This document shows positions 1-8,486 of a stretch of 64,000 nt of DNA, piece by piece (the stretch's first letter is position 1; every line of letters starts with the position of its first letter). Origin of the DNA: GCA-020343675 sp964462945 (lineage in GTDB: Bacteria; Planctomycetota; Phycisphaerae; Sedimentisphaerales; Anaerobacaceae); contig CAYWZW010000001.1 in NCBI GenBank assembly GCA_964462945.1, forward strand, positions 1-64,000. The letters are read 5' to 3'. The notes below the pieces were generated by a model. That model had not been told where the DNA came from. It saw nothing but the letters and a program-made list of their open reading frames with translations, and did no database searches. Both the position numbers and the translations under genes were made by a program.

Positions 1-66
1 TTGGCCTCTATCATATCACGCCAAACGATTGGAGACAGCCTTTCATGAGATTACGAGTTTTCCCGC

Positions 67-94
67 TTGCCAACCGTGGTCGCCATGATATAAT
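67..94 (+). promoter_or_regulatory. sigma-70-type promoter for rho
   Basis: A -35 box TTGCCA (67-72) is separated by 16 bases from a perfect -10 box TATAAT (89-94). Transcription would start near 101, about 50 bases before the rho start codon. The same 16-base spacing occurs at the hisF and dxr promoters in this window. Confidence 0.6.
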
Positions 95-150
95 ACGAGT
101 GTTTCCTTGATCACGATCAATCTCTTTAGGCTTTCCCAAGGGATGGTTCG

Positions 151-1293
151 ATGGCTGACACAATTACTGGAATACTGAAACGCGTCAACAAAACGCAGTT
201 TGCGGTCCGAACAGCCGAGCGGTCTTATCGACCGGGGCCGGGTGAGGTGATGGTCCATCTGGACACGGCCCACCGCTTCGCGCTCACGGAAGGAGCCTCC
301 GTTACCGGACAAGTCGAGAGGAAAAAGGGCAAGAGCAGGCTGGTAGGCATCGATTCGATAGGCGGCATGGACCCCGAGACCTTCGGTAAACGCCCTCACT
401 TTACCGATCTGGTGGCAATTGATCCGCATGAACGATTCGATCTGGGCTGCGGCGGCCAGGAAAGCATGCGGATTGTGGACCTCATCTCGCCTATAGGCAA
501 GGGAACGCGTCAACTGATTGTCTCACCGCCCAAAGCAGGAAAAACCATCCTGCTGGAACAGACAGTCCAGGCGATTCGGCAATGCTCCCCTGAAAGCCGT
601 GTCATTGTGCTGCTGGTCGATGAGCGGCCCGAGGAAGTCACCCACTTTCGCAGGGCCGTGGAAGGGGCTGAGGTGGTAGCCAGTGCGAGTGACTACGGCG
701 CCGATCAGCACGCCGAGCTCGCCGAGCTGATGCTTGCCCACGTCCAGACGGAGCTGGAATGCGGGCGCCAGATCGTTCTGTTGATCGACAGCCTGACCAG
801 ATTAGGAAGAGCGTTCAACAACAGGACCCGGCGCGGAGGCGCGCCGCGGCGCCACACCATGAGCGGCGGCCTGGAAGCGGGCATCCTAGAAGTGCCCCGT
901 CGTCTGTTCGGACTGGCCCGGAAGATTGAAAACGGAGGCTCGGTCACCATCGTCGCAACGTGCCTGATTGACACCGGCTCTCGGATGGACCAATTGATAT
1001 TCGAAGAGTTCAAGGGAACGGGCAACAGCGAAATAGTCCTTGACCGCTCCTTGGCGGAAGCCCGGATTTTTCCCGCGATCAACATCCCGGCCAGCGGCAC
1101 ACGAAAGGAAGCCAAGCTTTACAGCGATGACCATACTCACGGCTTAGCCACGCTCCGGCGTGTCTTATCAAACTATGGACCCCGGGACGCCATGGAGGCC
1201 CTGTTCAAGCTGCTCAAAAGGTACGCCAATAACAGGGAGTTTCTGGAGAGCCTGTGTTCCGGAAATTCTCTGAAGGGACAAAGCCATGAATAA
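151..1293 (+). CDS. rho: Transcription termination factor Rho, short form
   Basis: RNA-dependent helicase/ATPase that ends transcription of untranslated RNA. The C-terminal motor is complete: a Walker A loop PPKAGKT ending at T132, a Walker B strand IVLLIDS, and the Q/R-loop stretch GTGNSEIVLDR followed by EARIFPAI, which carries the expected arginines. At 380 residues it is shorter than the usual 410-420. It starts almost directly in the OB-fold RNA-binding domain, so the N-terminal helix bundle is missing. The usual aromatic GFGF RNA-binding motif is replaced by TQFAVR. Its stop overlaps the start of the CocE-like gene by 8 bases. It may be a Rho paralogue rather than the only Rho of the cell. 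Family assignment is certain; the specialised role is inference. Confidence 0.95.
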   Translation: MADTITGILKRVNKTQFAVRTAERSYRPGPGEVMVHLDTAHRFALTEGASVTGQVERKKGKSRLVGIDSIGGMDPETFGKRPHFTDLVAIDPHERFDLGCGGQESMRIVDLISPIGKGTRQLIVSPPKAGKTILLEQTVQAIRQCSPESRVIVLLVDERPEEVTHFRRAVEGAEVVASASDYGADQHAELAELMLAHVQTELECGRQIVLLIDSLTRLGRAFNNRTRRGGAPRRHTMSGGLEAGILEVPRRLFGLARKIENGGSVTIVATCLIDTGSRMDQLIFEEFKGTGNSEIVLDRSLAEARIFPAINIPASGTRKEAKLYSDDHTHGLATLRRVLSNYGPRDAMEALFKLLKRYANNREFLESLCSGNSLKGQSHE

Positions 1294-3106
1294 GTCGGCA
1301 CGTATCATTCTGCTCTTATCGATCCTGTTGTCACCGCAGATACTTTTTGCCGTCCAAGCTCCTTTTGAGGTGGAGGTTCGCACGGATGTGAAAGTACCGA
1401 CGCGTGACGGCGTTGCGCTTTCTGCGAACATCTTCCTGCCGAAAGCTGAAGGCCGGTTTCCCGTTATTCTCGTACGGTCGCCCTACGGTAAGGGCGACGA
1501 GAAATACGGCGACGGCCTTTTCTATGCCGGCCGCGGGTATGTGTTCGTCAGCCAGGACTGCCGGGGCAAAGGAGCTTCACAAGGCCGGTGGGAGCCATTT
1601 GCCAATGAGGGGAACGACGGCCGGGATACGCAGCAGTGGATACTCAATCAGCCCTGGTGCAACGGCAGCATCGGCACCAGCGGCGGCTCCTACGTGGGCT
1701 TCACGCAATGGATATCCGCCCCGGACGCGGGCGATCATCTCAAGGCCATGTTCCCGGTCGTGCCGCTGGTTGACGCCTACGGCGACGGCGTGTACATCGA
1801 CGGGGCGTTGAATCTGGCCCTGATGATGGGCTGGGGCAGCCTGGTTTCTCTGGGGCCGGGAGAACAGCCTGCCATCTTCACCTGGCGCTCGGAGGACTGG
1901 CTCAGAGCTTACCGAACACTGCCTCTCGGTGAGTGGGACCGCGCGATCGGTCGCAAGGTCCAATACCTGCGGGATTGGGTCGCCCATCCGCACTTCGATG
2001 AGTACTGGACGGCCCGTGGCGTGCGCGGCCGGTGGCAGGATATCACGGTGCCGATCTGTGCGATTGGCGGCTGGTATGATATCTTCGCCAGGAGCGTCTT
2101 CGAGCACATCAACGCCGTCAGGACGATGTCGCGTTCGCAGGACGCTCGAAGGCACCAGCATTTGCTGATGGGGCCGTGGGCGCACGGGATAAGCCAGGAT
2201 GGCAAGGTGGGCGATCTGCATTTTGGCAAGGAATCCTTGATCGATCTGCGCAAAATGCAGACTCACTGGTTTGACTACTGGTTGAAGGGTGAACAGACAG
2301 GGGCCGACGCCTGGGCTGCTTTTCGCATCTTTGTCATGGGGGCAAACCAGTGGCGCGATGAGCAGGAATGGCCCTTGAAGCGAACGCAATACACGCCCTA
2401 CTACTTTCACAGTAACGGCTCGGCAAACACCCTCAAGGGTGATGGGACGTTAAACGCAGAAAGACCTTCCGACGAGCCGAGTGACGAATTCGTGTATGAC
2501 CCGAACGACCCCGTTCCTACGGCCGGCGGCTGTAATCTGGTGGGCTGTCCCGCCGGGCCGCGAGACCAGAGCGAGGTGGAGAAGCGAAATGACGTCCTGG
2601 TTTTCAGCAGCGACGAGCTAAACAGTGAGCTGGAAGTCACCGGGCCCGTTAAGGTTATTCTCTACGCCGCCAGCACGGCGGAAGATACGGACTGGACGGC
2701 AAAGTTAGTCGATGTCCACCCCGATGGACGGGCCTTCAATCTTTGCGACGGTATTCTACGCGCCAGCTTGTGGCGAGGCCGTCCCGGCCTTGCGTCCCGC
2801 TGGCATCTTGCCAGCGGTAAGGAACAAGGGCAAGATGCCCTCGCCACGTCGAAAACCAATCCCAGCCTGATCCGGCCCGGCGAGATTTACAGCTATGAAA
2901 TCGACCTCTGGGTAACGAGCAACGCCTTTCTGCCCGGCCACAAAATAAGAGTCGAGATAAGCAGCAGCAATTTCCCACGCTTCGATCGAAATCTCAATAC
3001 AAGTGAGGCTTTCGGTACCGGAACCAGGCTGATGAAGGCGACGCAGACTGTTTACCACGACAAAGAGCACCCGTCGCACGTCCTCTTGCCGGTCATCGGT
3101 CGGTAG
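1286..3106 (+). CDS. Exported CocE/NonD-family hydrolase (X-Pro dipeptidyl-peptidase fold)
   Basis: Serine alpha/beta-hydrolase of the CocE/X-Pro dipeptidyl-peptidase group, probably cleaving an ester or acyl bond outside the cytoplasm. A signal peptide covers about residues 1-22 (hydrophobic LLLSILLSP core). The nucleophile motif GGSYVG places the serine at 135. GGWYDIF and MGPWAHG supply the likely acid and histidine. The C-terminal beta-sandwich (about 400-606) is the usual non-catalytic domain. A 78-base palindromic element at 2770-2847 adds 26 residues in frame within that sandwich. The stop codon TAG lies inside another small repeat (3103-3134). The gene overlaps rho by 8 bases, so the two are probably co-transcribed. 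Substrate unknown. Confidence 0.9.
   Translation: MNKSARIILLLSILLSPQILFAVQAPFEVEVRTDVKVPTRDGVALSANIFLPKAEGRFPVILVRSPYGKGDEKYGDGLFYAGRGYVFVSQDCRGKGASQGRWEPFANEGNDGRDTQQWILNQPWCNGSIGTSGGSYVGFTQWISAPDAGDHLKAMFPVVPLVDAYGDGVYIDGALNLALMMGWGSLVSLGPGEQPAIFTWRSEDWLRAYRTLPLGEWDRAIGRKVQYLRDWVAHPHFDEYWTARGVRGRWQDITVPICAIGGWYDIFARSVFEHINAVRTMSRSQDARRHQHLLMGPWAHGISQDGKVGDLHFGKESLIDLRKMQTHWFDYWLKGEQTGADAWAAFRIFVMGANQWRDEQEWPLKRTQYTPYYFHSNGSANTLKGDGTLNAERPSDEPSDEFVYDPNDPVPTAGGCNLVGCPAGPRDQSEVEKRNDVLVFSSDELNSELEVTGPVKVILYAASTAEDTDWTAKLVDVHPDGRAFNLCDGILRASLWRGRPGLASRWHLASGKEQGQDALATSKTNPSLIRPGEIYSYEIDLWVTSNAFLPGHKIRVEISSSNFPRFDRNLNTSEAFGTGTRLMKATQTVYHDKEHPSHVLLPVIGR
2770..2847. repeat. Three-hairpin palindromic element inside the CocE gene
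   Basis: The outer stem GTGGCGAG (2770-2777) pairs with CTCGCCAC (2840-2847). Inside are three hairpins with 3-base loops: AGGCCG/CGGCCT with loop TCC (2776-2790), CCGCTGGCA/TGCCAGCGG with loop TCT (2797-2817), and GGGCA/TGCCC with loop AGA (2828-2840). The length is 78 bases, a multiple of three, so the reading frame survives. The architecture matches the element in glyA at 57898-57945. Confidence 0.8.
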
Positions 3107-3134
3107 GGGCTGGCCCGTGTGCCAGCTTAGGGCA
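3103..3134. repeat. GTAGGGGC-type hairpin element at the CocE stop codon
   Basis: Starts GTAGGGGC and folds as GCTGGC (3109-3114) with GCCAGC (3121-3126). It provides the TAG stop of the upstream gene. It resembles the element at 29033-29059 read on the minus strand, which also begins GTAGGGGC. Confidence 0.5.
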
Positions 3135-3171
3135 ACCACATCCGGCAATTCTGACGGACCTCTACAGTTAC

Positions 3172-4245
3172 TCACGCTATCGACGGACGCTTGCGATTAC
3201 TTGATGCCGCGATAGCTTTTTGGGCGAGCTCCGCGTCCTGTTCCACCTGGAAATCGAACATGCCCAGACAAACGAAGTCGGCGCCGCCGGCAAACGCGTA
3301 CGTGAGTCCTTCTTCTGCGGCGATGGCTCCGGCAGCCAGAACCTTAAAGGCAATCCACGGCACTTTCACATCCTGCATGAATGCCACCGTCTGCTCGGGA
3401 TCGTGGCAAAACATGTTGTCGTGGTATTCGGCATGATCGTCGGACTCCTTCTCATACATCTCCATGTAGCGTCTATTGGCTTTCGGATGAGCGGACCAAT
3501 ACCGGTCATGGTGCAACGTCTTCATATAGAAGTCAGGCGCGATCCCCTCTTTTTCGCAGAACGCGATAGGCTCCAGCCGATGTGCGCAAATGCCGACGGG
3601 AATATTGTATTTCTTCATGATCTCGAAGGCTTTGACGATATTATCCTGTTTCTTCTGGTAATACCAGATGTCACTGGCGCCGCCCCACAAGTAGGCCGCC
3701 GACGCCCCCAGCTCCAGATGCTCCACCAGTAATTTCTCATACGCCTCGATGTCGGTGGTGATCACGTCGGCAATCCATTTCATCTTGCCGCCCCACTCGT
3801 CCCAGTATTTCGATAATCTAAAGTGTTTGAAATTATGATTCTTCAGAACGATGGTGTTGATCCCGTGTTCCTCACATTTCTTCAATGTCATGAAAACTCG
3901 CTCTTCGGTGTTGTAGTGGGCGGCAAGGGCCTGGACATAATCCAAGTCCCTCGCGTGCATATTCATACTGATCAGGTTGCTGCCGCTGATGAGGCGACCG
4001 ATGGAGAGATTACCGATTTTCGCAACAGGCATTTCTCTTTGCCTTGCCACTATTTCCGGGTCGCTCAAGTCCAGGGTCTTCAGTCTGGCGTATTCCTTCC
4101 TATCCGATTCCACAATAAGAGTCGGGCCGGTCACGGCATCCACCTGGTCCGGCGGTTTTCCTTTTGAAAACGCGCGCGAGGCCAGACCAACAAAGGGTAA
4201 GGCACTCAGAGTCCCGATCACTTTTCTGCGGTTTATGAGTTTCAT
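3172..4245 (-). CDS. Exported TIM-barrel (aldo/keto reductase-like) protein of unknown function
   Basis: 358 residues or fewer, with an N-terminal export signal (INRRKVIGTLSALPFVGLASRAF, a twin-arginine-like NRRK followed by a hydrophobic stretch; shown here only as a label for residues near 5-27). The body reads like a TIM barrel: phrases such as IGRLISGSN, GINTIVLKNH and VPWIAFKVLAAGAI fit successive strands as in aldo/keto reductase-like planctomycete proteins. I cannot name a substrate. The ATG at 4245 is preferred over the TTG at 4248 because a GGGGAG ribosome site lies just upstream. It is the last gene of a minus-strand run with the Gfo/Idh and ThuA genes, which suggests a role in the same sugar pathway. 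Confidence 0.7.
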   Translation of the reverse strand: MKLINRRKVIGTLSALPFVGLASRAFSKGKPPDQVDAVTGPTLIVESDRKEYARLKTLDLSDPEIVARQREMPVAKIGNLSIGRLISGSNLISMNMHARDLDYVQALAAHYNTEERVFMTLKKCEEHGINTIVLKNHNFKHFRLSKYWDEWGGKMKWIADVITTDIEAYEKLLVEHLELGASAAYLWGGASDIWYYQKKQDNIVKAFEIMKKYNIPVGICAHRLEPIAFCEKEGIAPDFYMKTLHHDRYWSAHPKANRRYMEMYEKESDDHAEYHDNMFCHDPEQTVAFMQDVKVPWIAFKVLAAGAIAAEEGLTYAFAGGADFVCLGMFDFQVEQDAELAQKAIAASSNRKRPSIA

Positions 4246-4264
4246 CAAACATCTCCCCTATACG

Positions 4265-5728
4265 TCAGATATGCCACGGCGAGCGCATCGCGCGTGCCAG
4301 CAGTCGGTTTGCGGTCTCATTACCGATGAACTCTTCCGCCGCTGGATCCCACCGCAAGGACCGTTGCAACGTATGGGCGATGATTATCAGATGCCCTAAC
4401 GACGCCGACCGATGGCCGAGCTCTTCGTCGCAACTGGGCTTTCGCCGCGTGCGGATGCACTCGAACCAGTTCGCGTGATGGTTGTTCTCGCCGATGTTCA
4501 CCTGTCGCGTGTCCAGCTTCATTTCCTCCAAGAGCGTTTCAGGACCACCCTCCACAGCGCCCCCGGTTGACATCGACGTGACCCAGCCGCGTTCTCCTAC
4601 GAACACGCCTCCGAAATTACCGGCTAATCGGGCCATCGGCGGAACCGCCTTATAGACGTCCTTCACTACTCCCCAGTGGTCAACCAGGTGAAGCAGCGTG
4701 CCGTTCGCGTATTTGCAGGTGAGCGTCGGGTACGCCCCGCTGCTGGGATGGATAAATTCCACCGGCCCGCTGTCTTCGACGCCCAACGCGTATTGAATCA
4801 CATCCGCGCTATGCGAATGGTGCCAGGTCACCGAGGCCGCGCCGAAATCCTCACAAAACGACCACGGCACCACGCCCGGCGATGGATTCGTGTGGTAGAG
4901 AGGGTTGTAGGGGTGCCATGCAGCCGGGCCGACCCATAGGTTCCAGTCCAATCCTTCCGGCACCGGCTCGGCCGGCAGAGCAAAGTCCAGCGGCACGTAT
5001 GAACCGCCGGAGTTTTCGACGTCCATCACCTGAGCGTAGGGCTTGAAGCGAGCAGATCCGATGAAACCGGTGAGGCCGTTCCACAAGGTGAAGACCGATT
5101 TGACCCTGCCGAGCCCGCCGGCTCGAACAAACTCGCAGACCTGCCGAATCGTGGGGATAGAGCGATATTGGGTCCCGGTCTGGAAGATGCGGCCATACCG
5201 GCGCACCTCCTCGACCAACCGGCGCCCCTCCCGGACCGTTATCGAGATCGGCTTCTCGCAATAAATGTCTTTACCTGCTTTGGCGGCGTCGATGGCCTGC
5301 AACGTGTGCCAATGGTCCGGCGTGACAATTACCACGGCATCAATGTCCGACCGAGCCAGAAGCTCGCGGTAGTCATTGTAAGCCGCGCAGCCCTGATACG
5401 TGCCGCTGGGGCGATTGGTAGCGTAGGTTTCCTCCACGATGCGTTTTCCGTCCTCGCACCTCACACGATCCACGTCGCAGACGGCCAACACTTGAACACC
5501 CGGGTCGCCAACCAACCGGCGCAAGTGGCCGCTGCCCATCAGCCCTTTACCAATCAGGCCAACCCCGATCCGCTCGCTCGGTGCCGCATTTCCGTCCGCG
5601 CCCCGTGCCAGGGATGAAACGATCCATGGCGAGGCGACGATTCCTGAAAACGCCGCCGCACGCCCTAAGAACTGGCGGCGAGTGACCCCGCACGTGCCTT
5701 GTCCCCTGGAATTTCTCATTCGCGTCAT
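4265..5728 (-). CDS. Tat-exported Gfo/Idh/MocA family oxidoreductase
   Basis: NAD(P)-dependent sugar or inositol dehydrogenase family. A twin-arginine signal (TRRQFLGRAAAF, about residues 16-27) predicts export. The Rossmann domain starts with GVGLIGKGLMGSGHL near residue 57. The family's EKP motif (YCEKPIS, about residue 155) carries the catalytic lysine. The C-terminal half has the substrate-binding sheet. At 487 residues it matches the longer Tat-exported planctomycete members. Its start overlaps the end of the ThuA-fusion gene by 4 bases (ATGA), so the two are translationally coupled. Substrate not deducible. Confidence 0.9.
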   Translation of the reverse strand: MTRMRNSRGQGTCGVTRRQFLGRAAAFSGIVASPWIVSSLARGADGNAAPSERIGVGLIGKGLMGSGHLRRLVGDPGVQVLAVCDVDRVRCEDGKRIVEETYATNRPSGTYQGCAAYNDYRELLARSDIDAVVIVTPDHWHTLQAIDAAKAGKDIYCEKPISITVREGRRLVEEVRRYGRIFQTGTQYRSIPTIRQVCEFVRAGGLGRVKSVFTLWNGLTGFIGSARFKPYAQVMDVENSGGSYVPLDFALPAEPVPEGLDWNLWVGPAAWHPYNPLYHTNPSPGVVPWSFCEDFGAASVTWHHSHSADVIQYALGVEDSGPVEFIHPSSGAYPTLTCKYANGTLLHLVDHWGVVKDVYKAVPPMARLAGNFGGVFVGERGWVTSMSTGGAVEGGPETLLEEMKLDTRQVNIGENNHHANWFECIRTRRKPSCDEELGHRSASLGHLIIIAHTLQRSLRWDPAAEEFIGNETANRLLARAMRSPWHI

Positions 5729-7464
5729 CGGTCGCTTTGCTCCGTCAGCTCCAAGCTTATTTTGTTGAAGAAGTCAATGCACCGTGCTATCTCGGGCATC
5801 GACTCAAGCCAGTTGTATGAGTATTCGAGGCCAAACATGGTGGGCTTGAGGCCCAGGCGGCGGATTTCCCTGACGAACTGTTCGGTCTTGCCGGCGCCGG
5901 TCCCCCAGGGCACATCGTGACCTTCTGGACTCAGCTCATGCAGGTCATGCATCTGCACGGTGGTCAAGCGATCCTTGAGCATATTTGCCGCCTTAATCGG
6001 GTCAATGCCGGACCGCATCCAATAGCCGAGATCACCGCACGCCCCGATCCGCTTGCTGCGGCCCTGACAGACCTTCAATACTCCATCGGGATGCCAGTAC
6101 TGAGGCGAGGCTTTCTGGTCGTGGTTGTGGATGGCCACATTGATGTCATACTCGTCGCAGAACTTCTCGATTGTATCCAGCGACTCCGGAAGCGGCTCCG
6201 ACATGAACGTCTCGATGCCTATTTTTCGCCCGAACTCGAACATCTTGCGGCAGCCGGCCTGGTCGCCTGGAATCTGCTGGATGTAATACGTCAGCAGGCG
6301 AACGCCGGCTGAGTCCAATTTCAGCCGGACCTGTTTCAGCTCATCGTCCGTCAGTTGGTCATTGAAGTTCTTGGGAATCTCTTCGCTGACCTTTTGGAAG
6401 CTTAAACCACCCATATAGGGCAGGCCGAGCTGGGCGGTCAGATCGATCGCATCGAAGAGCGTGTACTTATGAAAAGTATAGGCCTCGACGCCAAGGCGCC
6501 AGCCGAGCTTTTCCTGGGCCCGGATTGCGGGCGTCAATTTGGCGCTCGGGATTGTCGGCACCGGCAGGTCGCCCAAGGCAAACTGAGCGGCCGCCAGATA
6601 GAACTGCAACATCTTCGGGTCCCAGAAGACGTATGGGTTGTGCGCGATTGTGCAGTAGAAAACACGCCCCCGGCCGTACTGCCGCACCCACGCCAGGGCG
6701 TAGTCGTTGTCCTGACGAGTACAGTTGCCCCGCGCCATGCCCTGATTCATGTCCGTCTTTTCCGTGTCGATGCTGAACAGCACGCGGACCCTGTCCCTCG
6801 AATAGGCCTCGTGAACACGGAAGAACTCGTCGCGATACTCGAAGCCTTTGCCGCCGAACGGCTGGTTCACGGGATGGCTCGGATCGTCGAGTTTGACAAA
6901 GACGTGCTCGTTGCTGTCGCGGTGGTTCGCGCCGCGAGCGCCGAGCATGATGCCGAATTCAGGCCAGTCCTCGCGGGCGCCGGGCCAGTAAGTAAAGGCC
7001 ACAGTAGTCCCGTGAACGCCAAGCAGTCCGCCGCCCCCGTAAACGAATTCGACGAGGCTCTGCCTCAATCGGGGGTCCTGGAAGAGATTGCCCACCGTAT
7101 TGTTCAGGAAAACAGCGTCGAACTTCTTGAGATTCTCAGGCTCAAACACCGACGGGTCTTTGCTGATGACCGTCTCAAAGGCGCCGGTCTTTTCGCCCAT
7201 CCGCGTAAAAGCCAGGCTGGCCGTCGGGATTGAGCCATGTCCGCCATATCCGACATTCAGCTCGAAAATCAGAAGCCTGCGCGGTTTGCGGGGTTGAACA
7301 AAAGCCTTGGCCGGAATCGCAGCCTCGATCCGTTGCCGCTCATCTGATGCGAGGGCGGCGTGCGCTCGCCCCTCGCCAATCCACGGAACAGCAATTACTC
7401 CAGCCGCTCCGGCCATGCTACTTAGAAAATCACGTCGCGTTGTCTTTGTATGTGTCGTTTTCAT
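5725..7464 (-). CDS. Tat-exported fusion of ThuA-like domain and xylose isomerase-like TIM barrel
   Basis: Two-domain exported protein. The twin-arginine signal is RRDFLSSMAGAAG (about residues 10-22). Residues about 60-290 are a ThuA-like domain (trehalose/sugar utilisation, class I glutamine amidotransferase fold), seen in RRLLIFELNVGYGG, GGGLLGVHGTT and GRVFYCTIAHNP. Residues about 310-575 form a sugar phosphate isomerase/epimerase barrel, seen in NVAIHNHDQ and the acidic/His metal-site phrases MHDLHEL and GLEYSYNW. Both domains often sit beside Gfo/Idh oxidoreductases in planctomycetes. Here they are fused and coupled to one by a 4-base overlap, so a shared sugar-oxidation or epimerisation route is likely. 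Confidence 0.88.
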   Translation of the reverse strand: MKTTHTKTTRRDFLSSMAGAAGVIAVPWIGEGRAHAALASDERQRIEAAIPAKAFVQPRKPRRLLIFELNVGYGGHGSIPTASLAFTRMGEKTGAFETVISKDPSVFEPENLKKFDAVFLNNTVGNLFQDPRLRQSLVEFVYGGGGLLGVHGTTVAFTYWPGAREDWPEFGIMLGARGANHRDSNEHVFVKLDDPSHPVNQPFGGKGFEYRDEFFRVHEAYSRDRVRVLFSIDTEKTDMNQGMARGNCTRQDNDYALAWVRQYGRGRVFYCTIAHNPYVFWDPKMLQFYLAAAQFALGDLPVPTIPSAKLTPAIRAQEKLGWRLGVEAYTFHKYTLFDAIDLTAQLGLPYMGGLSFQKVSEEIPKNFNDQLTDDELKQVRLKLDSAGVRLLTYYIQQIPGDQAGCRKMFEFGRKIGIETFMSEPLPESLDTIEKFCDEYDINVAIHNHDQKASPQYWHPDGVLKVCQGRSKRIGACGDLGYWMRSGIDPIKAANMLKDRLTTVQMHDLHELSPEGHDVPWGTGAGKTEQFVREIRRLGLKPTMFGLEYSYNWLESMPEIARCIDFFNKISLELTEQSDR

Positions 7465-7530
7465 GCCCAGATATTAGCACATGGCGAGCTGAAAATCAAC
7501 GCAGAACTGGCGCTCGAATATCCGTCTAAA

Positions 7531-7586
7531 TTGGTAATTGGTGGTTGGTGATTATTCACTATTCACCAATCACTATTCACCAATGG
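7531..7586. repeat. Period-7 array upstream of the acetyltransferase
   Basis: Eight consecutive 7-base units. The first three resemble TTGGTRA and the later ones CTATTCA or CCAATCA, so the array flips toward its reverse complement part-way. It lies between the divergent ThuA-fusion gene and the acetyltransferase, ending 26 bases before the latter's ATG. Confidence 0.75.
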
Positions 7587-7612
7587 TGGGCAATTGTTTA
7601 TACTGGTTTGCC

Positions 7613-8479
7613 ATGATGACGATTCGCCGGATGACGATTGATGACCTTCCCCTGGGACTGGGGCTATCTCGCCAGGCGGGATGGAACCAGACCGAATCGG
7701 ACTGGCGGCGTTTCATGAGCATGGAGCCGGAGGGCTGTTTTGTAGCGGAGTTTAACGGCTCGCCGGCGGGAACAACGACCACCTGCGTTTTCGGTCATCA
7801 GGTTGCCTGGATAGCCATGGTTCTGGTCGATAAGAACGTCCGGGGCAGGGGCATTGGTACGACGCTGCTGAAGCATGCCCTCGATTATCTCAGTGCGCGG
7901 AAAATAGAGACCGTTCGCCTGGACGCAACGCCGGCTGGCCGGCCCATCTATGAGAAATTAGGATTTGTGGCAGAGTATGAATTAGCCCGTTACGAAGGCA
8001 TGCCCATCATTGATCGTCCCTCGTCACTCGCCCCTCGTCCCTCGCCCCTCGTCCCTGATATCATCGCGTTTGACCGCCGGATGACCGGAACAGACCGGGC
8101 GAAAATGCTCGGCAGGCTGTTTGAGGAATTTCCGGAACACATACGCATTGTCAGACAGAGCAATCAACTGGAAGGATTTATCACGATGCGTCCTGGGGCG
8201 AATGCGGTCCAGGCAGGCCCCTGCATAGCAACGGCCCCCGCGTCTTCCTGTCGGAAGACAGAAGCGGGGGCAGGGCCGTCGCTGCTGTCTGATGCGTTGA
8301 ACCGGTGCGTAGGAAAGCCGGTATTCGTTGATATTCCTCTCGACAACGTACAGGCCGTGAAGATCGCCGAGTCAAGCGGCCTGAGAGTTCAGCGCTGTTT
8401 TACAAGGATGTGCCTGGGTGAGCGAATCAATGACAACGTCCAGGCAATATGGGCCAGCTCGGGCCCCGAGAAAGGATAA
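7613..8479 (+). CDS. GNAT N-acetyltransferase with C-terminal Acetyltransf_18-like domain
   Basis: Acetyl-CoA dependent transferase. The N-terminal GNAT domain (about 1-125) has the acetyl-CoA loop VRGRGIGTTLLKHAL and the late-strand motif YEKLGF. The C-terminal part (about 150-288) resembles the YitH-type second domain, with LEGFITMRPG and VFVDIPLDNVQA. The ATG pair at 7613/7616 is chosen because upstream sequence is a repeat array that would otherwise be translated. Two repeats sit inside the gene in frame: a 42-base period-7 array (8015-8056) between the two domains, and a strong hairpin (8231-8279) just after the conserved GPCIA phrase. Substrate unknown. Confidence 0.85.
   Translation: MMTIRRMTIDDLPLGLGLSRQAGWNQTESDWRRFMSMEPEGCFVAEFNGSPAGTTTTCVFGHQVAWIAMVLVDKNVRGRGIGTTLLKHALDYLSARKIETVRLDATPAGRPIYEKLGFVAEYELARYEGMPIIDRPSSLAPRPSPLVPDIIAFDRRMTGTDRAKMLGRLFEEFPEHIRIVRQSNQLEGFITMRPGANAVQAGPCIATAPASSCRKTEAGAGPSLLSDALNRCVGKPVFVDIPLDNVQAVKIAESSGLRVQRCFTRMCLGERINDNVQAIWASSGPEKG
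8015..8056. repeat. Period-7 direct repeat inside the acetyltransferase
   Basis: Six perfect-length 7-base units of the form CGYCMCT (CGTCCCT, CGTCACT, CGCCCCT and so on). At 42 bases it adds 14 residues (Pro/Ser/Arg/Leu-rich) in frame, between the two acetyltransferase domains where a linker tolerates it. Confidence 0.8.
8231..8279. repeat. Hairpin element inside the acetyltransferase
   Basis: GCCCCCGC (8234-8241) pairs with GCGGGGGC (8264-8271). GTCTTCC (8242-8248) pairs with GGAAGAC (8253-8259) around the 4-base loop TGTC. ACGGC and GCCGT flank the ends. It interrupts the second acetyltransferase domain in frame. Confidence 0.75.
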
Positions 8480-8486
8480 CAGCACT

